In this document: in pieces, positions 1-6,177 of the stretch
Position numbering within the stretch: position 1 is the first letter of the stretch
Layout: each line of letters opens with the position of its first letter
From: Lysobacterales bacterium
GTDB taxonomy: Bacteria > Pseudomonadota > Gammaproteobacteria > Xanthomonadales > SZUA-5
Reading direction: 5' to 3'
Assembly (NCBI GenBank): GCA_024710675.1
Contig: JANJUH010000002.1
Coordinates: 1 to 11,552, forward strand
Length of the DNA stretch: 11,552 nt
Position numbers and translations under genes: made by a program
The notes under the pieces: generated by a model
Database searches by the model: none
Seen by the model: only the letters and a program-made list of their open reading frames with translations
What the model was told of the DNA's origin: nothing

Positions 1-239
1 TCTGCGCCGCCACCGCCGATCGCGATCGCCGCCAAGGCCTCGCGCAGTTGCGCCAGGGCCTCGCCATGGCCGGGCCGGCCCGGATAGGGCACCACCAGCG
101 GTGGCCCCTCGACCAGCGGCAACAGGTCGCGAAGGCCGCCCGGCCCACGCGCGGCACTGAGCAGCGCCACCGGCGCCCGCTCACCGAGGCGCCGCTGCCA
201 GTCCAGCAGCGACACCGAGGCTGCCGGCGGCAGGGTCAT
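1..239 (-). CDS. pabB: Probable aminodeoxychorismate synthase component I, N-terminal fragment
   Basis: This is the first 79 codons of a gene that runs off the left edge. The ATG lies 7 bp after the fabF stop codon, and a GAGG ribosome binding site sits inside the end of fabF, so it is translated as part of the fab operon. The visible protein starts MTLPPAASVSLLDWQRRLGE and continues with a proline- and leucine-rich stretch. No catalytic motif of the chorismate-binding domain falls inside the fragment. The name rests on context: in Xanthomonadales and many other gammaproteobacteria the gene after fabF is pabB or pabC, followed by mltG, tmk and holB. PabB converts chorismate to 4-amino-4-deoxychorismate for folate synthesis. 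The coding frame is well supported; the product is an inference. Confidence 0.5.
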   Translation of the reverse strand, partial: MTLPPAASVSLLDWQRRLGERAPVALLSAARGPGGLRDLLPLVEGPPLVVPYPGRPGHGEALAQLREALAAIAIGGGGA

Positions 240-246
240 GGGGACC

Positions 247-1491
247 TCAGGCGCGCTTGAAGACCAAGGTGCCGTTGGTGCCACCGAAGCCGAAGGAATT
301 CGACATCACGTACTCGAGCGGGACCTGGCGCGCGGTGTGCGGCACGAGATCGAGTTCGATGCCTTCGTCCGGGTTGTCGAGGTTGATCGTGGGGGGCACC
401 ACCTGGTCACGCAGCGCGAGCACGCTGAAGATCGCCTCGACCGCCCCCGCCGCACCCAGCAGGTGCCCGGTCACGGACTTGGTCGAGCTGACCATCAGGC
501 CACCGGCGGCCGCACCGAAGGCACGCTTGACCGCGATGATCTCGGCACGATCGCCGAGCGGCGTCGAGGTCGCGTGCGCGTTGACGTACTGGATGCCCTC
601 GGCGCCGATGCCGGCATCGGCCAGTGCCGCCTGCATCGAGGCGGCGGCGCCTGCGCCATCCTCGGGCGGCGCGGTCATGTGGTGGGCATCGTCGCTCATG
701 CCGAAGCCGACCAGTTCGGCGAGGATGTTCGCGCCGCGCGCCTTGGCATGCTCGTACTCCTCGAGCACCAGCGCGCCGGCGCCGTCGCTGAGCACGAAGC
801 CGTCGCGATCACGATCCCACGGCCGGCTGGCGCGGGCCGGATCGTCGTTGCGTTCACTGAGCGCACGCGCCGAGATGAAGCCGCCGACCGCGGTCGGCGT
901 GGTTGCGTGCTCGGCGCCGCCGGCCAGCATCACATCGGCATCGCCGTAGGCAATCAGGCGCGCCGCGACACCGATGTTGTGGGTCGCGGTGGTGCAGGCG
1001 GTGACGATGGCCAGGTTCGGTCCCTTCAGGCCCAGCAGGATCGCGAGGTTGCCGGCGACCATGTTGATGATCGTGCCCGGCACGAAGAAGGGCGAGATCT
1101 TGCGCGGACCGCCGGCCTGCCAGGCCAAGGTGGTCTGCTCGATCGTCGAGATGCCGCCGATGCCGGCCGCCATCGCCACACCGAAACGCGGACCCAGGGA
1201 TTCGGCGACCGGATCGAGGCCCGCATCACGCACGGCCTGCAGGCCGGCGGCAATGCCGTAGTGGATGAAGGGATCCATGCGCCGCGCGTCCTTCGGCGGC
1301 ACATAGGCCGACACATCGAAGTCGCGCACCTCACCGGCGATGCGGGTGGCAAAGGCGGTGGTGTCGAAATGGGTGATCGGGCCGATGCCGCTACGGCCCT
1401 CGACCACCTGCTTCCAGGCGGTGGGGATGTCGTTGCCTACAGGCGAAACGATCCCGAGCCCGGTCACGACGACCCGACGTGCGCTGCGCAT
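247..1491 (-). CDS. fabF: Beta-ketoacyl-ACP synthase II (KAS II)
   Basis: A 414-residue condensing enzyme of type II fatty acid synthesis. It extends acyl-ACP by two carbons with malonyl-ACP and carries out the palmitoleate to cis-vaccenate elongation. The thiolase-fold catalytic set is complete: nucleophile Cys166 in TACTTATH, His306 in NAHATSTPLGD, Lys338 and His343 in KSVTGHLLGAAG, and the gating-loop motif GFGGTN at 401-406. Length and sequence follow E. coli FabF closely almost to the last residue (GTLVFKRA). The start is fixed by a strong GGGAGGAAT ribosome binding site just upstream of the ATG. It is separated from acpP by 99 bp containing two hairpins, and the next gene begins 7 bp after its stop. 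FabB could be considered, but the sequence and the position after acpP favour FabF. Confidence 0.97.
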   Translation of the reverse strand: MRSARRVVVTGLGIVSPVGNDIPTAWKQVVEGRSGIGPITHFDTTAFATRIAGEVRDFDVSAYVPPKDARRMDPFIHYGIAAGLQAVRDAGLDPVAESLGPRFGVAMAAGIGGISTIEQTTLAWQAGGPRKISPFFVPGTIINMVAGNLAILLGLKGPNLAIVTACTTATHNIGVAARLIAYGDADVMLAGGAEHATTPTAVGGFISARALSERNDDPARASRPWDRDRDGFVLSDGAGALVLEEYEHAKARGANILAELVGFGMSDDAHHMTAPPEDGAGAAASMQAALADAGIGAEGIQYVNAHATSTPLGDRAEIIAVKRAFGAAAGGLMVSSTKSVTGHLLGAAGAVEAIFSVLALRDQVVPPTINLDNPDEGIELDLVPHTARQVPLEYVMSNSFGFGGTNGTLVFKRA

Positions 1492-1519
1492 GGTATTCCT
1501 CCCGGAATGCTTGGATCAC

Positions 1520-1538
1520 CGCCCGGTCGATCCGGGCG
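1520..1538 (-). promoter_or_regulatory. Hairpin in the acpP-fabF gap, fabF-proximal
   Basis: A perfect 7-bp inverted repeat, CGCCCGG-TCGAT-CCGGGCG, lies between acpP and fabF, 28 bp before the fabF start codon. In the transcribed (minus) direction no U-tract follows, so it is not a classical intrinsic terminator. It could be an RNA stability or processing element, or a weak attenuator that lowers fabF relative to acpP. The structure is visible; the role is inferred. Confidence 0.45.
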
Positions 1539-1549
1539 ATGCCGCCGCA

Positions 1550-1573
1550 CCGGCACCCGCTCGCGGGCACCGG
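1550..1573 (-). promoter_or_regulatory. Hairpin just downstream of acpP
   Basis: An interrupted inverted repeat begins 17 bp past the acpP stop. Its arms are CCGG-CA-CCCG and CGGG-CA-CCGG around a CTCG tetraloop, giving two 4-bp GC stems separated by an internal CA/CA mismatch. There is no U-tract on the minus strand. Position suggests a 3' stem that protects the very abundant acpP message, but this is inference. Confidence 0.35.
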
Positions 1574-1590
1574 CGCGGCAAAACCACCGA

Positions 1591-1830
1591 TCAGGCCTTG
1601 ACGTTGGCCTTGATGTAATCGATCGCCTGCTGCACCGAGGTGATCTTCTCGGCTTCCTCGTCAGGGATCTCGCACTCGAATTCCTCTTCGAGCGCCATCA
1701 CCAGTTCGACGGTATCGAGGGAGTCGGCGCCCAGGTCGTCGACGAAGGACGAATTCGGCTTGACGTCTTCTTCCTTCACGCCGAGGCGGTCCACGACGAT
1801 CTTCTTGACGCGTTCTTCGATGCTGCTCAT
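1591..1830 (-). CDS. acpP: Acyl carrier protein
   Basis: A 79-residue acidic carrier protein. It carries growing acyl chains as thioesters on a 4'-phosphopantetheine arm and serves FabD, FabH, FabF and FabG encoded beside it. The attachment site is Ser37 in DLGADSLDTVEL, and the fold is the usual four-helix bundle, rich in Glu and Asp (ALEEEFECEIPDEEAEKI). The start chosen is the ATG giving MSSIEERVKKIVVDRLG, which matches the family; an in-frame ATG 54 bp upstream would add 18 residues unlike any ACP and reach into the fabG stop region. A purine-rich AGGACTAGAGA segment upstream may act as the ribosome binding site. It lies 50 bp after fabG and 99 bp before fabF. Confidence 0.98.
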   Translation of the reverse strand: MSSIEERVKKIVVDRLGVKEEDVKPNSSFVDDLGADSLDTVELVMALEEEFECEIPDEEAEKITSVQQAIDYIKANVKA

Positions 1831-1864
1831 GGTTTTCTCTAGTCCTGCCGGATGGGCGGTGGGA

Positions 1865-1870
1865 ATGATA
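1865..1870 (-). promoter_or_regulatory. Candidate -10 element of an internal acpP promoter
   Basis: The minus strand reads TATCAT (5 of 6 to the sigma-70 -10 consensus) in the 50-bp gap between fabG and acpP. A transcript would start about 28-30 nt before the acpP ATG. The sequence 17 bp upstream (GTACAT) is a poor -35 box. An internal acpP promoter is known in E. coli, which makes this plausible, but the evidence here is weak. Confidence 0.22.
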
Positions 1871-1880
1871 GGGGCCGATT

Positions 1881-2618
1881 TCACGGCATGTACATGCCGC
1901 CGTTGACGTGCAGGGTCTCGCCGGTGATGTAGGCGGCGGCTGGCGAGACCAGGAAAGCCACGGCGTGCGCGATGTCACTCGCCGCGCCGAAGCGATTCAG
2001 GGGAATGTCGGCGAGCATGGCCTCGCGCTGCGCATCGGGCAACGCGCGGGTCATGTCGGTGTCGATGAAACCTGGGGCGATGACGTTGGCGGTGATGCCG
2101 CGGCTGCCGATCTCGCGCGCCAATGACTTGGTGAAGCCGATGATGCCGGCCTTGGCGGCGGCGTAGTTGGTCTGCCCCGCATTGCCGGTCAGCCCGATCA
2201 CGCTGGCGATGTTGACGATGCGGCCCTCGCGCTCGCGCAGCATGCGCTTCATCACCGCCTTCGACAGGCGGAACACGGAAGCCAGATTGGTCTGCAGCAC
2301 CGCCATGAAGTCCTCGTCCTTCATGCGCAGCAGCAACTGGTCGCGAGTGATGCCGGCGTTGTTGACCAGCGCGTAGACCGCGCCGAAGTCCTGCTCGACC
2401 GCGCTCACGAAGGTCTCGATCGCGGCGGCATCGGCAACGTCCAGAACGCGTCCCGCACCCTGCTCGCCGAGGCGCTCGCCGATCGCCGTCGCGCCCGCTT
2501 CGCTGGTCGCGGTGCCCACGACGAAGTAGCCGGCCGCAGCCAGTTCATCGGCAATCGCCGCGCCGATGCCGCGGCTGGCACCGGTGACGATCGCGAGTTT
2601 CTTTCCGTCGATGGCCAT
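1881..2618 (-). CDS. fabG: 3-oxoacyl-ACP reductase
   Basis: A 245-residue classical short-chain dehydrogenase/reductase that reduces 3-oxoacyl-ACP to (R)-3-hydroxyacyl-ACP with NADPH, the first reduction of each elongation cycle. The cofactor motif TGASRGIG is at residues 12-19 and NNAG at 86-89. The catalytic tetrad is Asn111, Ser139, Tyr152 and Lys156 (in TNYAAAKAG). The protein ends NGGMYMP, close to the family's typical NGGMYM ending. The ATG is only 3 bp after the fabD stop, with a GGAG ribosome binding site inside the fabD tail, so translation is probably coupled. Position between fabD and acpP is the standard one and separates it from the many other SDR paralogues. Confidence 0.97.
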   Translation of the reverse strand: MAIDGKKLAIVTGASRGIGAAIADELAAAGYFVVGTATSEAGATAIGERLGEQGAGRVLDVADAAAIETFVSAVEQDFGAVYALVNNAGITRDQLLLRMKDEDFMAVLQTNLASVFRLSKAVMKRMLREREGRIVNIASVIGLTGNAGQTNYAAAKAGIIGFTKSLAREIGSRGITANVIAPGFIDTDMTRALPDAQREAMLADIPLNRFGAASDIAHAVAFLVSPAAAYITGETLHVNGGMYMP

Positions 2619-2621
2619 GGC

Positions 2622-3566
<945 letters not shown>

Positions 3567-3583
3567 GTCGGACAGCTCCGGAC

Positions 3584-4555
3584 TTAGAGGCGCAGCAGCG
3601 CCGAACCCCAGGTGAAGCCGCCACCGAAGGCCTCGAGCAGCAGCAACTGGCCGGGCTTGATCTGGCCCTCGCGGATGCCGTGGTCGAGCGCCAGCGGCAC
3701 CGAACCGGACGAGGTGTTGCCGTGGCGGTCGACGGTCACGATCACCCGCTCCATCGGCATGCCGAGGTGCTTGGCGGTGGCACTGATGATGCGCAAATTG
3801 GCCTGGTGCGGCACCAGCCAGTCGATCGCCGACTTGTCGAGCTGGTTCGCGGCCAGCGTCTCGTCGACGATGCGCGACAGCGTGCGCACGGCCACGCGGA
3901 AGACCTCGTTGCCGGCCATGATCACGCGCACGCCGTGGTTCGGCTCGTCGCGGAACCCCTTGGACACACCGACCGGGTTGTGCAGCAACTCGCGGTACTG
4001 GCCATCGGCGTGGATGTGCGTGGAGATCACGCCCGGCGTCGTGTCGGCCTTCAGCACGACTGCACCGGCGCCGTCGCCGAAGAGCACGCAGGTGCCGCGG
4101 TCGTTCCAGTCGAGCATTCGCGTCAGCGTCTCGGCGCCGACCACGAGTGCGGTGCGTGCGGCACCGGTGCGCACGAACTTTTCGGCGATCGAGAGCGCGT
4201 AGATGAAGCCGGTGCAGGCGGCGTTGACGTCGAAGGCCGGGCAGTCCTTCGCACCCAGCTTGTGCTGGAGCAGGCAGGCGGTGCTCGGGAAGATGACGTC
4301 AGGGGTGGTCGTGCCGACCACGATCAAATCGAGCTCGCTGGCCGATACGCCGGCGGCGGCCAACGCACGCTCGGCCGCGACCTTCGCGAGATCCGAGGTG
4401 GTCTCACCCTCGGCCGCGATATGACGTTGCCGGATCCCCGTACGCTCGCGTATCCACTCGTCGCTGGTGTCTACCCGTTTTTCCAGATCGGCGTTGGTCA
4501 GGACCTGGGCGGGCAGGTAACTGCCCGTCCCGACGATGCGGGCGTAGGTAGACAT
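3584..4555 (-). CDS. fabH: Beta-ketoacyl-ACP synthase III (KAS III)
   Basis: A 323-residue initiating condensing enzyme. It joins acetyl-CoA (or another short or branched acyl-CoA) to malonyl-ACP and so sets the primer of the fatty acid. The catalytic triad is Cys114 in NAACTGF, His250 in VPHQANLRI and Asn280 in HGNTSSGS. The N-terminal motif DEWIRERTGIRQRH and the C-terminal GGGFTWGSALLRL are typical. The ATG is preceded by GGGAG at good spacing. It follows rpmF by 46 bp, which hold a strong hairpin. In E. coli plsX lies between these two genes; here it is missing. Whether this enzyme accepts branched primers cannot be read from the sequence. Confidence 0.97.
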   Translation of the reverse strand: MSTYARIVGTGSYLPAQVLTNADLEKRVDTSDEWIRERTGIRQRHIAAEGETTSDLAKVAAERALAAAGVSASELDLIVVGTTTPDVIFPSTACLLQHKLGAKDCPAFDVNAACTGFIYALSIAEKFVRTGAARTALVVGAETLTRMLDWNDRGTCVLFGDGAGAVVLKADTTPGVISTHIHADGQYRELLHNPVGVSKGFRDEPNHGVRVIMAGNEVFRVAVRTLSRIVDETLAANQLDKSAIDWLVPHQANLRIISATAKHLGMPMERVIVTVDRHGNTSSGSVPLALDHGIREGQIKPGQLLLLEAFGGGFTWGSALLRL

Positions 4556-4575
4556 GGAGCTCCCGTTGGGGATGG

Positions 4576-4596
4576 GGCGGGCCGCAGCGGCCCGCC
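4576..4596 (-). promoter_or_regulatory. Strong hairpin between rpmF and fabH
   Basis: A perfect 9-bp GC-only inverted repeat, GGCGGGCCG-CAG-CGGCCCGCC, fills the middle of the 46-bp gap between the rpmF stop and the fabH ribosome binding site. The minus strand after it reads CCCATCCCC, without a U-tract, so full intrinsic termination is unlikely. Partial attenuation or RNase processing that separates the ribosomal-protein message from the fab message is a reasonable inference. Confidence 0.5.
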
Positions 4597-4601
4597 GGGA
4601 A

Positions 4602-4802
4602 TCAACCCTCGCTGGTCTCGACTTCGGCGACCTTGCGCTCGATCACCTTGCGGCCGCGGTAGTAGCCGTCCTTGGTGATGTGGTGGCGCAGGTGCACTTC
4701 ACCCGAGGTCGGGTCGGTGCCGAGGGCGGGCGCGCGCAGCGCATCGTGCGAACGGCGCATGCCGCGGCGGGAGGGGGTCTTGCGACTCTTCTGAACGGCC
4801 AT
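4602..4802 (-). CDS. rpmF: 50S ribosomal protein L32
   Basis: A 66-residue basic ribosomal protein of the large subunit. The N-terminus MAVQKSRKTPSRRGMRRSHD and the later HHITKDGYYRGRKVI are diagnostic for L32. No cysteines are present, so it is the zinc-independent form. A 12-residue tail (ERKVAEVETSEG) follows the usual RKVI ending, making it slightly longer than the 57-residue E. coli protein. AGGAG lies about 9 nt before the ATG. It sits between yceD and fabH, the classical arrangement that links ribosome and lipid synthesis genes in one operon. Confidence 0.98.
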   Translation of the reverse strand: MAVQKSRKTPSRRGMRRSHDALRAPALGTDPTSGEVHLRHHITKDGYYRGRKVIERKVAEVETSEG

Positions 4803-4857
4803 GACTCACAACTCCTGGGTATTGTCCTTGCTCGCGACCCGCGGTCACGGCTTGCTG

Positions 4858-5358
4858 CTAACCCTTCTTCAGCGCCGCGAGCGCCGCGAAGGGGTTCGGC
4901 CGTTCCTCGGCCTCTACCACCGGTTCCTCTGCGGCCGGCAGGCTCGCATCGGGCTTGCGAGGCACCACCGGCACCATGAGGATCAATTCGTCCTCGATCA
5001 GCGCCTGCGGGTCAACCCGCCCATCTTCCATCAGTGCGGGCTCGAAGCCTTCCGGCAAGCCGGATTCCTGCTCCTCCCGCACGATCAGGCCGATGCGGCT
5101 GCGCACACTGACCGGCTGCTCGTAACGCTCGAGCGTGGTCTGGCACAGCAGCGGCAAGGCCGTATCGGCTTCCACCGTCACCATCGGGTGATGCATGGCG
5201 GTACGGTCGAAGCGGAGCGCATAGCGCACCTCGCCAGACGCATCGTGCAACATCCCCGCCAGGCGTTCGAGGCGCGCCAACGGCAACACACCCTCGTACA
5301 CCCGTCCCGTCGCGACGGCACGCTCGACTTCGATGCGATCGGGCAGCAGCGCGGACAT
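4858..5358 (-). CDS. yceD: YceD/DUF177 family protein
   Basis: A 166-residue protein of the DUF177 family that almost always precedes rpmF. Plant and bacterial members have been linked to 23S rRNA accumulation and ribosome assembly, but the biochemical role is not settled. Diagnostic segments are IEDELILMVPVVP at 121-133 and the C-terminal RPNPFAALAALKKG, which match E. coli YceD. The family's CxxC centre is reduced to a single Cys72 (LLCQTTLERY), and no later cysteine is present, so a metal site is unlikely here. The chosen ATG aligns with the E. coli N-terminus. There is no ribosome binding site and the promoter -10 box ends only 9 nt upstream. It is the first gene of the operon, 55 bp before rpmF. 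Confidence 0.93.
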   Translation of the reverse strand: MSALLPDRIEVERAVATGRVYEGVLPLARLERLAGMLHDASGEVRYALRFDRTAMHHPMVTVEADTALPLLCQTTLERYEQPVSVRSRIGLIVREEQESGLPEGFEPALMEDGRVDPQALIEDELILMVPVVPRKPDASLPAAEEPVVEAEERPNPFAALAALKKG

Positions 5359-5367
5359 AGACGCGGA

Positions 5368-5396
5368 ATTTTGCGGCTGGACCCGGGGCTTGTCAA
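5368..5396 (-). promoter_or_regulatory. Promoter of the yceD-rpmF-fab operon
   Basis: The minus strand carries a perfect -35 box TTGACA (5391-5396), a 17-bp spacer and the -10 box CAAAAT (5368-5373). The -10 box ends 9 nt before the yceD ATG, which places the expected transcription start within about 0-4 nt of the start codon. This is a strong sigma-70-type promoter by sequence and the best candidate for driving the whole minus-strand operon. Confidence 0.65.
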
Positions 5397-5431
5397 TCCG
5401 CGGCTTGCCGCAAAGCTGAATGGCGCAAAAC

Positions 5432-5505
5432 CCGTAGGAGCGCCCTCTGGGCGCGAAAAGGTCCTTGCGTGAAAGACCGATCGCGCCCAGAGGGCGCTCC
5501 TACGG
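5432..5505. repeat. Inverted pair of REP elements (BIME-like)
   Basis: Two copies of one REP unit face each other and form a perfect 25-bp inverted repeat (5432-5456 and 5481-5505) around a 24-bp spacer. Each unit starts GTAGGAGCGCCC and contains its own 6-bp stem GCGCCC-TCT-GGGCGC followed by GCGA. The spacer itself can pair weakly (GGTC with GACC). The GTAG head with an adjoining short palindrome is the form of REPs mobilised by RAYT (TnpA-REP) proteins, and similar GTAGGAGCG repeats are common between genes in Xanthomonadales and pseudomonads. No RAYT gene is in the window. It lies between the divergent yceD and ruvA promoters. Confidence 0.85.
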
Positions 5506-5521
5506 CAAGCGCTCGGCAGGC

Positions 5522-5550
5522 TTCACCTCCCCGCCCGTGCACCCGATACT
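5522..5550 (+). promoter_or_regulatory. Candidate ruvA promoter
   Basis: TTCACC (5522-5527), a 17-bp spacer and GATACT (5545-5550) give 4 of 6 matches in each box. Transcription would begin about 20 nt before the ruvA ATG, and a GGAG ribosome binding site lies 8 nt upstream of it. The match is moderate, so this is a candidate only. Confidence 0.4.
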
Positions 5551-5577
5551 GCCGCCCTGCCTTCGCCGGAGTCCCCC

Positions 5578-6177
5578 ATGATCGCTCGTCTGCGCGGCAC
5601 CTTGCTGGCCAAGCAAGCCCCTACCCTGCTCGTCGAGGTCGGCGGTGTCGGTTACGAGCTGGAGGCGCCGATGAGCACCTTCTACGAGCTGCCGGAAGTG
5701 GGCCGCGAGGTGATCCTGCACACCCACCTGCAGGTCAAGGAAGACGGGCAGACGCTCTTCGGCTTCGCGCAACCGGCCGAGCGCAGCCTGTTTCGCTTGT
5801 TGATCAAGGTCTCCGGGATCGGCGCCAAGACGGCGCTGGCGATCCTCTCGGGTGCCAGCGTCGATGAGTTCGCGCGCCTGATCCAGCACGCCGACATCGC
5901 CTCGCTGACGCGCATTCCCGGCATCGGCAAGAAGACCGCCGAACGACTGGTGGTGGAAATGAAGGACAAGCTGGGCACGGGCGGCGCTGCGGGCGCGCTG
6001 CCGGGCAGCCGCGGTGCGGTACCGAACGATCCGGTCGCCGAGGCCAGCGTGGCGCTGCAGGCGCTGGGCTACAAGCCGGCCGAGGTCAGTAAGCTGGTGC
6101 AGGCGGCGGCTGCGCCCGGCGACGATGCCGAGGCGATCATCCGCAAGGCGCTGAAGAGCGCGCTGCGCAGTGGCTGA
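5578..6177 (+). CDS. ruvA: Holliday junction branch migration protein RuvA
   Basis: A 199-residue DNA-binding subunit of the RuvAB branch migration motor. Tetramers hold the four-way junction open and load the RuvB ATPase rings. Domain I is an OB fold (MIARLRG...VEVGGVGYE...FYELPE, residues 1-64). Domain II has two helix-hairpin-helix motifs, LLIKVSGIGAKTALAIL at 74-90 and LTRIPGIGKKTAERLVVEM at 110-128. A flexible linker (about 132-150) leads to the RuvB-contacting domain III (VALQALGYKPAEV). All segments are close to E. coli RuvA. GGAG precedes the ATG. Neither ruvC upstream nor ruvB downstream is present; the next gene overlaps its stop by 8 bp. Confidence 0.97.
   Translation: MIARLRGTLLAKQAPTLLVEVGGVGYELEAPMSTFYELPEVGREVILHTHLQVKEDGQTLFGFAQPAERSLFRLLIKVSGIGAKTALAILSGASVDEFARLIQHADIASLTRIPGIGKKTAERLVVEMKDKLGTGGAAGALPGSRGAVPNDPVAEASVALQALGYKPAEVSKLVQAAAAPGDDAEAIIRKALKSALRSG

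Noticed and set aside
238..1842. A 534-codon open frame on the plus strand opposite fabF and acpP
   Set aside because: It is antisense to two certain genes, has low-complexity Arg/Gly/His composition and no recognisable motif. Long antisense frames are expected at this GC content.
1831..1884. An 18-residue N-terminal extension of acyl carrier protein
   Set aside because: The extension does not resemble any ACP and starts at the fabG stop; MSSIEERVKK matches the family start.
4803..4857. A possible regulatory hairpin in the yceD-rpmF gap (GTGACC-GCG-GGTCGC)
   Set aside because: The stem is only 6 bp with a G-T pair and a 3-nt loop and is not beyond chance in this GC-rich sequence.
5432..5505. 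The REP pair read as a CRISPR-like repeat-spacer unit or as an insertion sequence end
   Set aside because: The two copies are inverted, not direct, there are only two of them and no transposase or cas gene is present. The internal palindrome and GTAG head fit REP elements.
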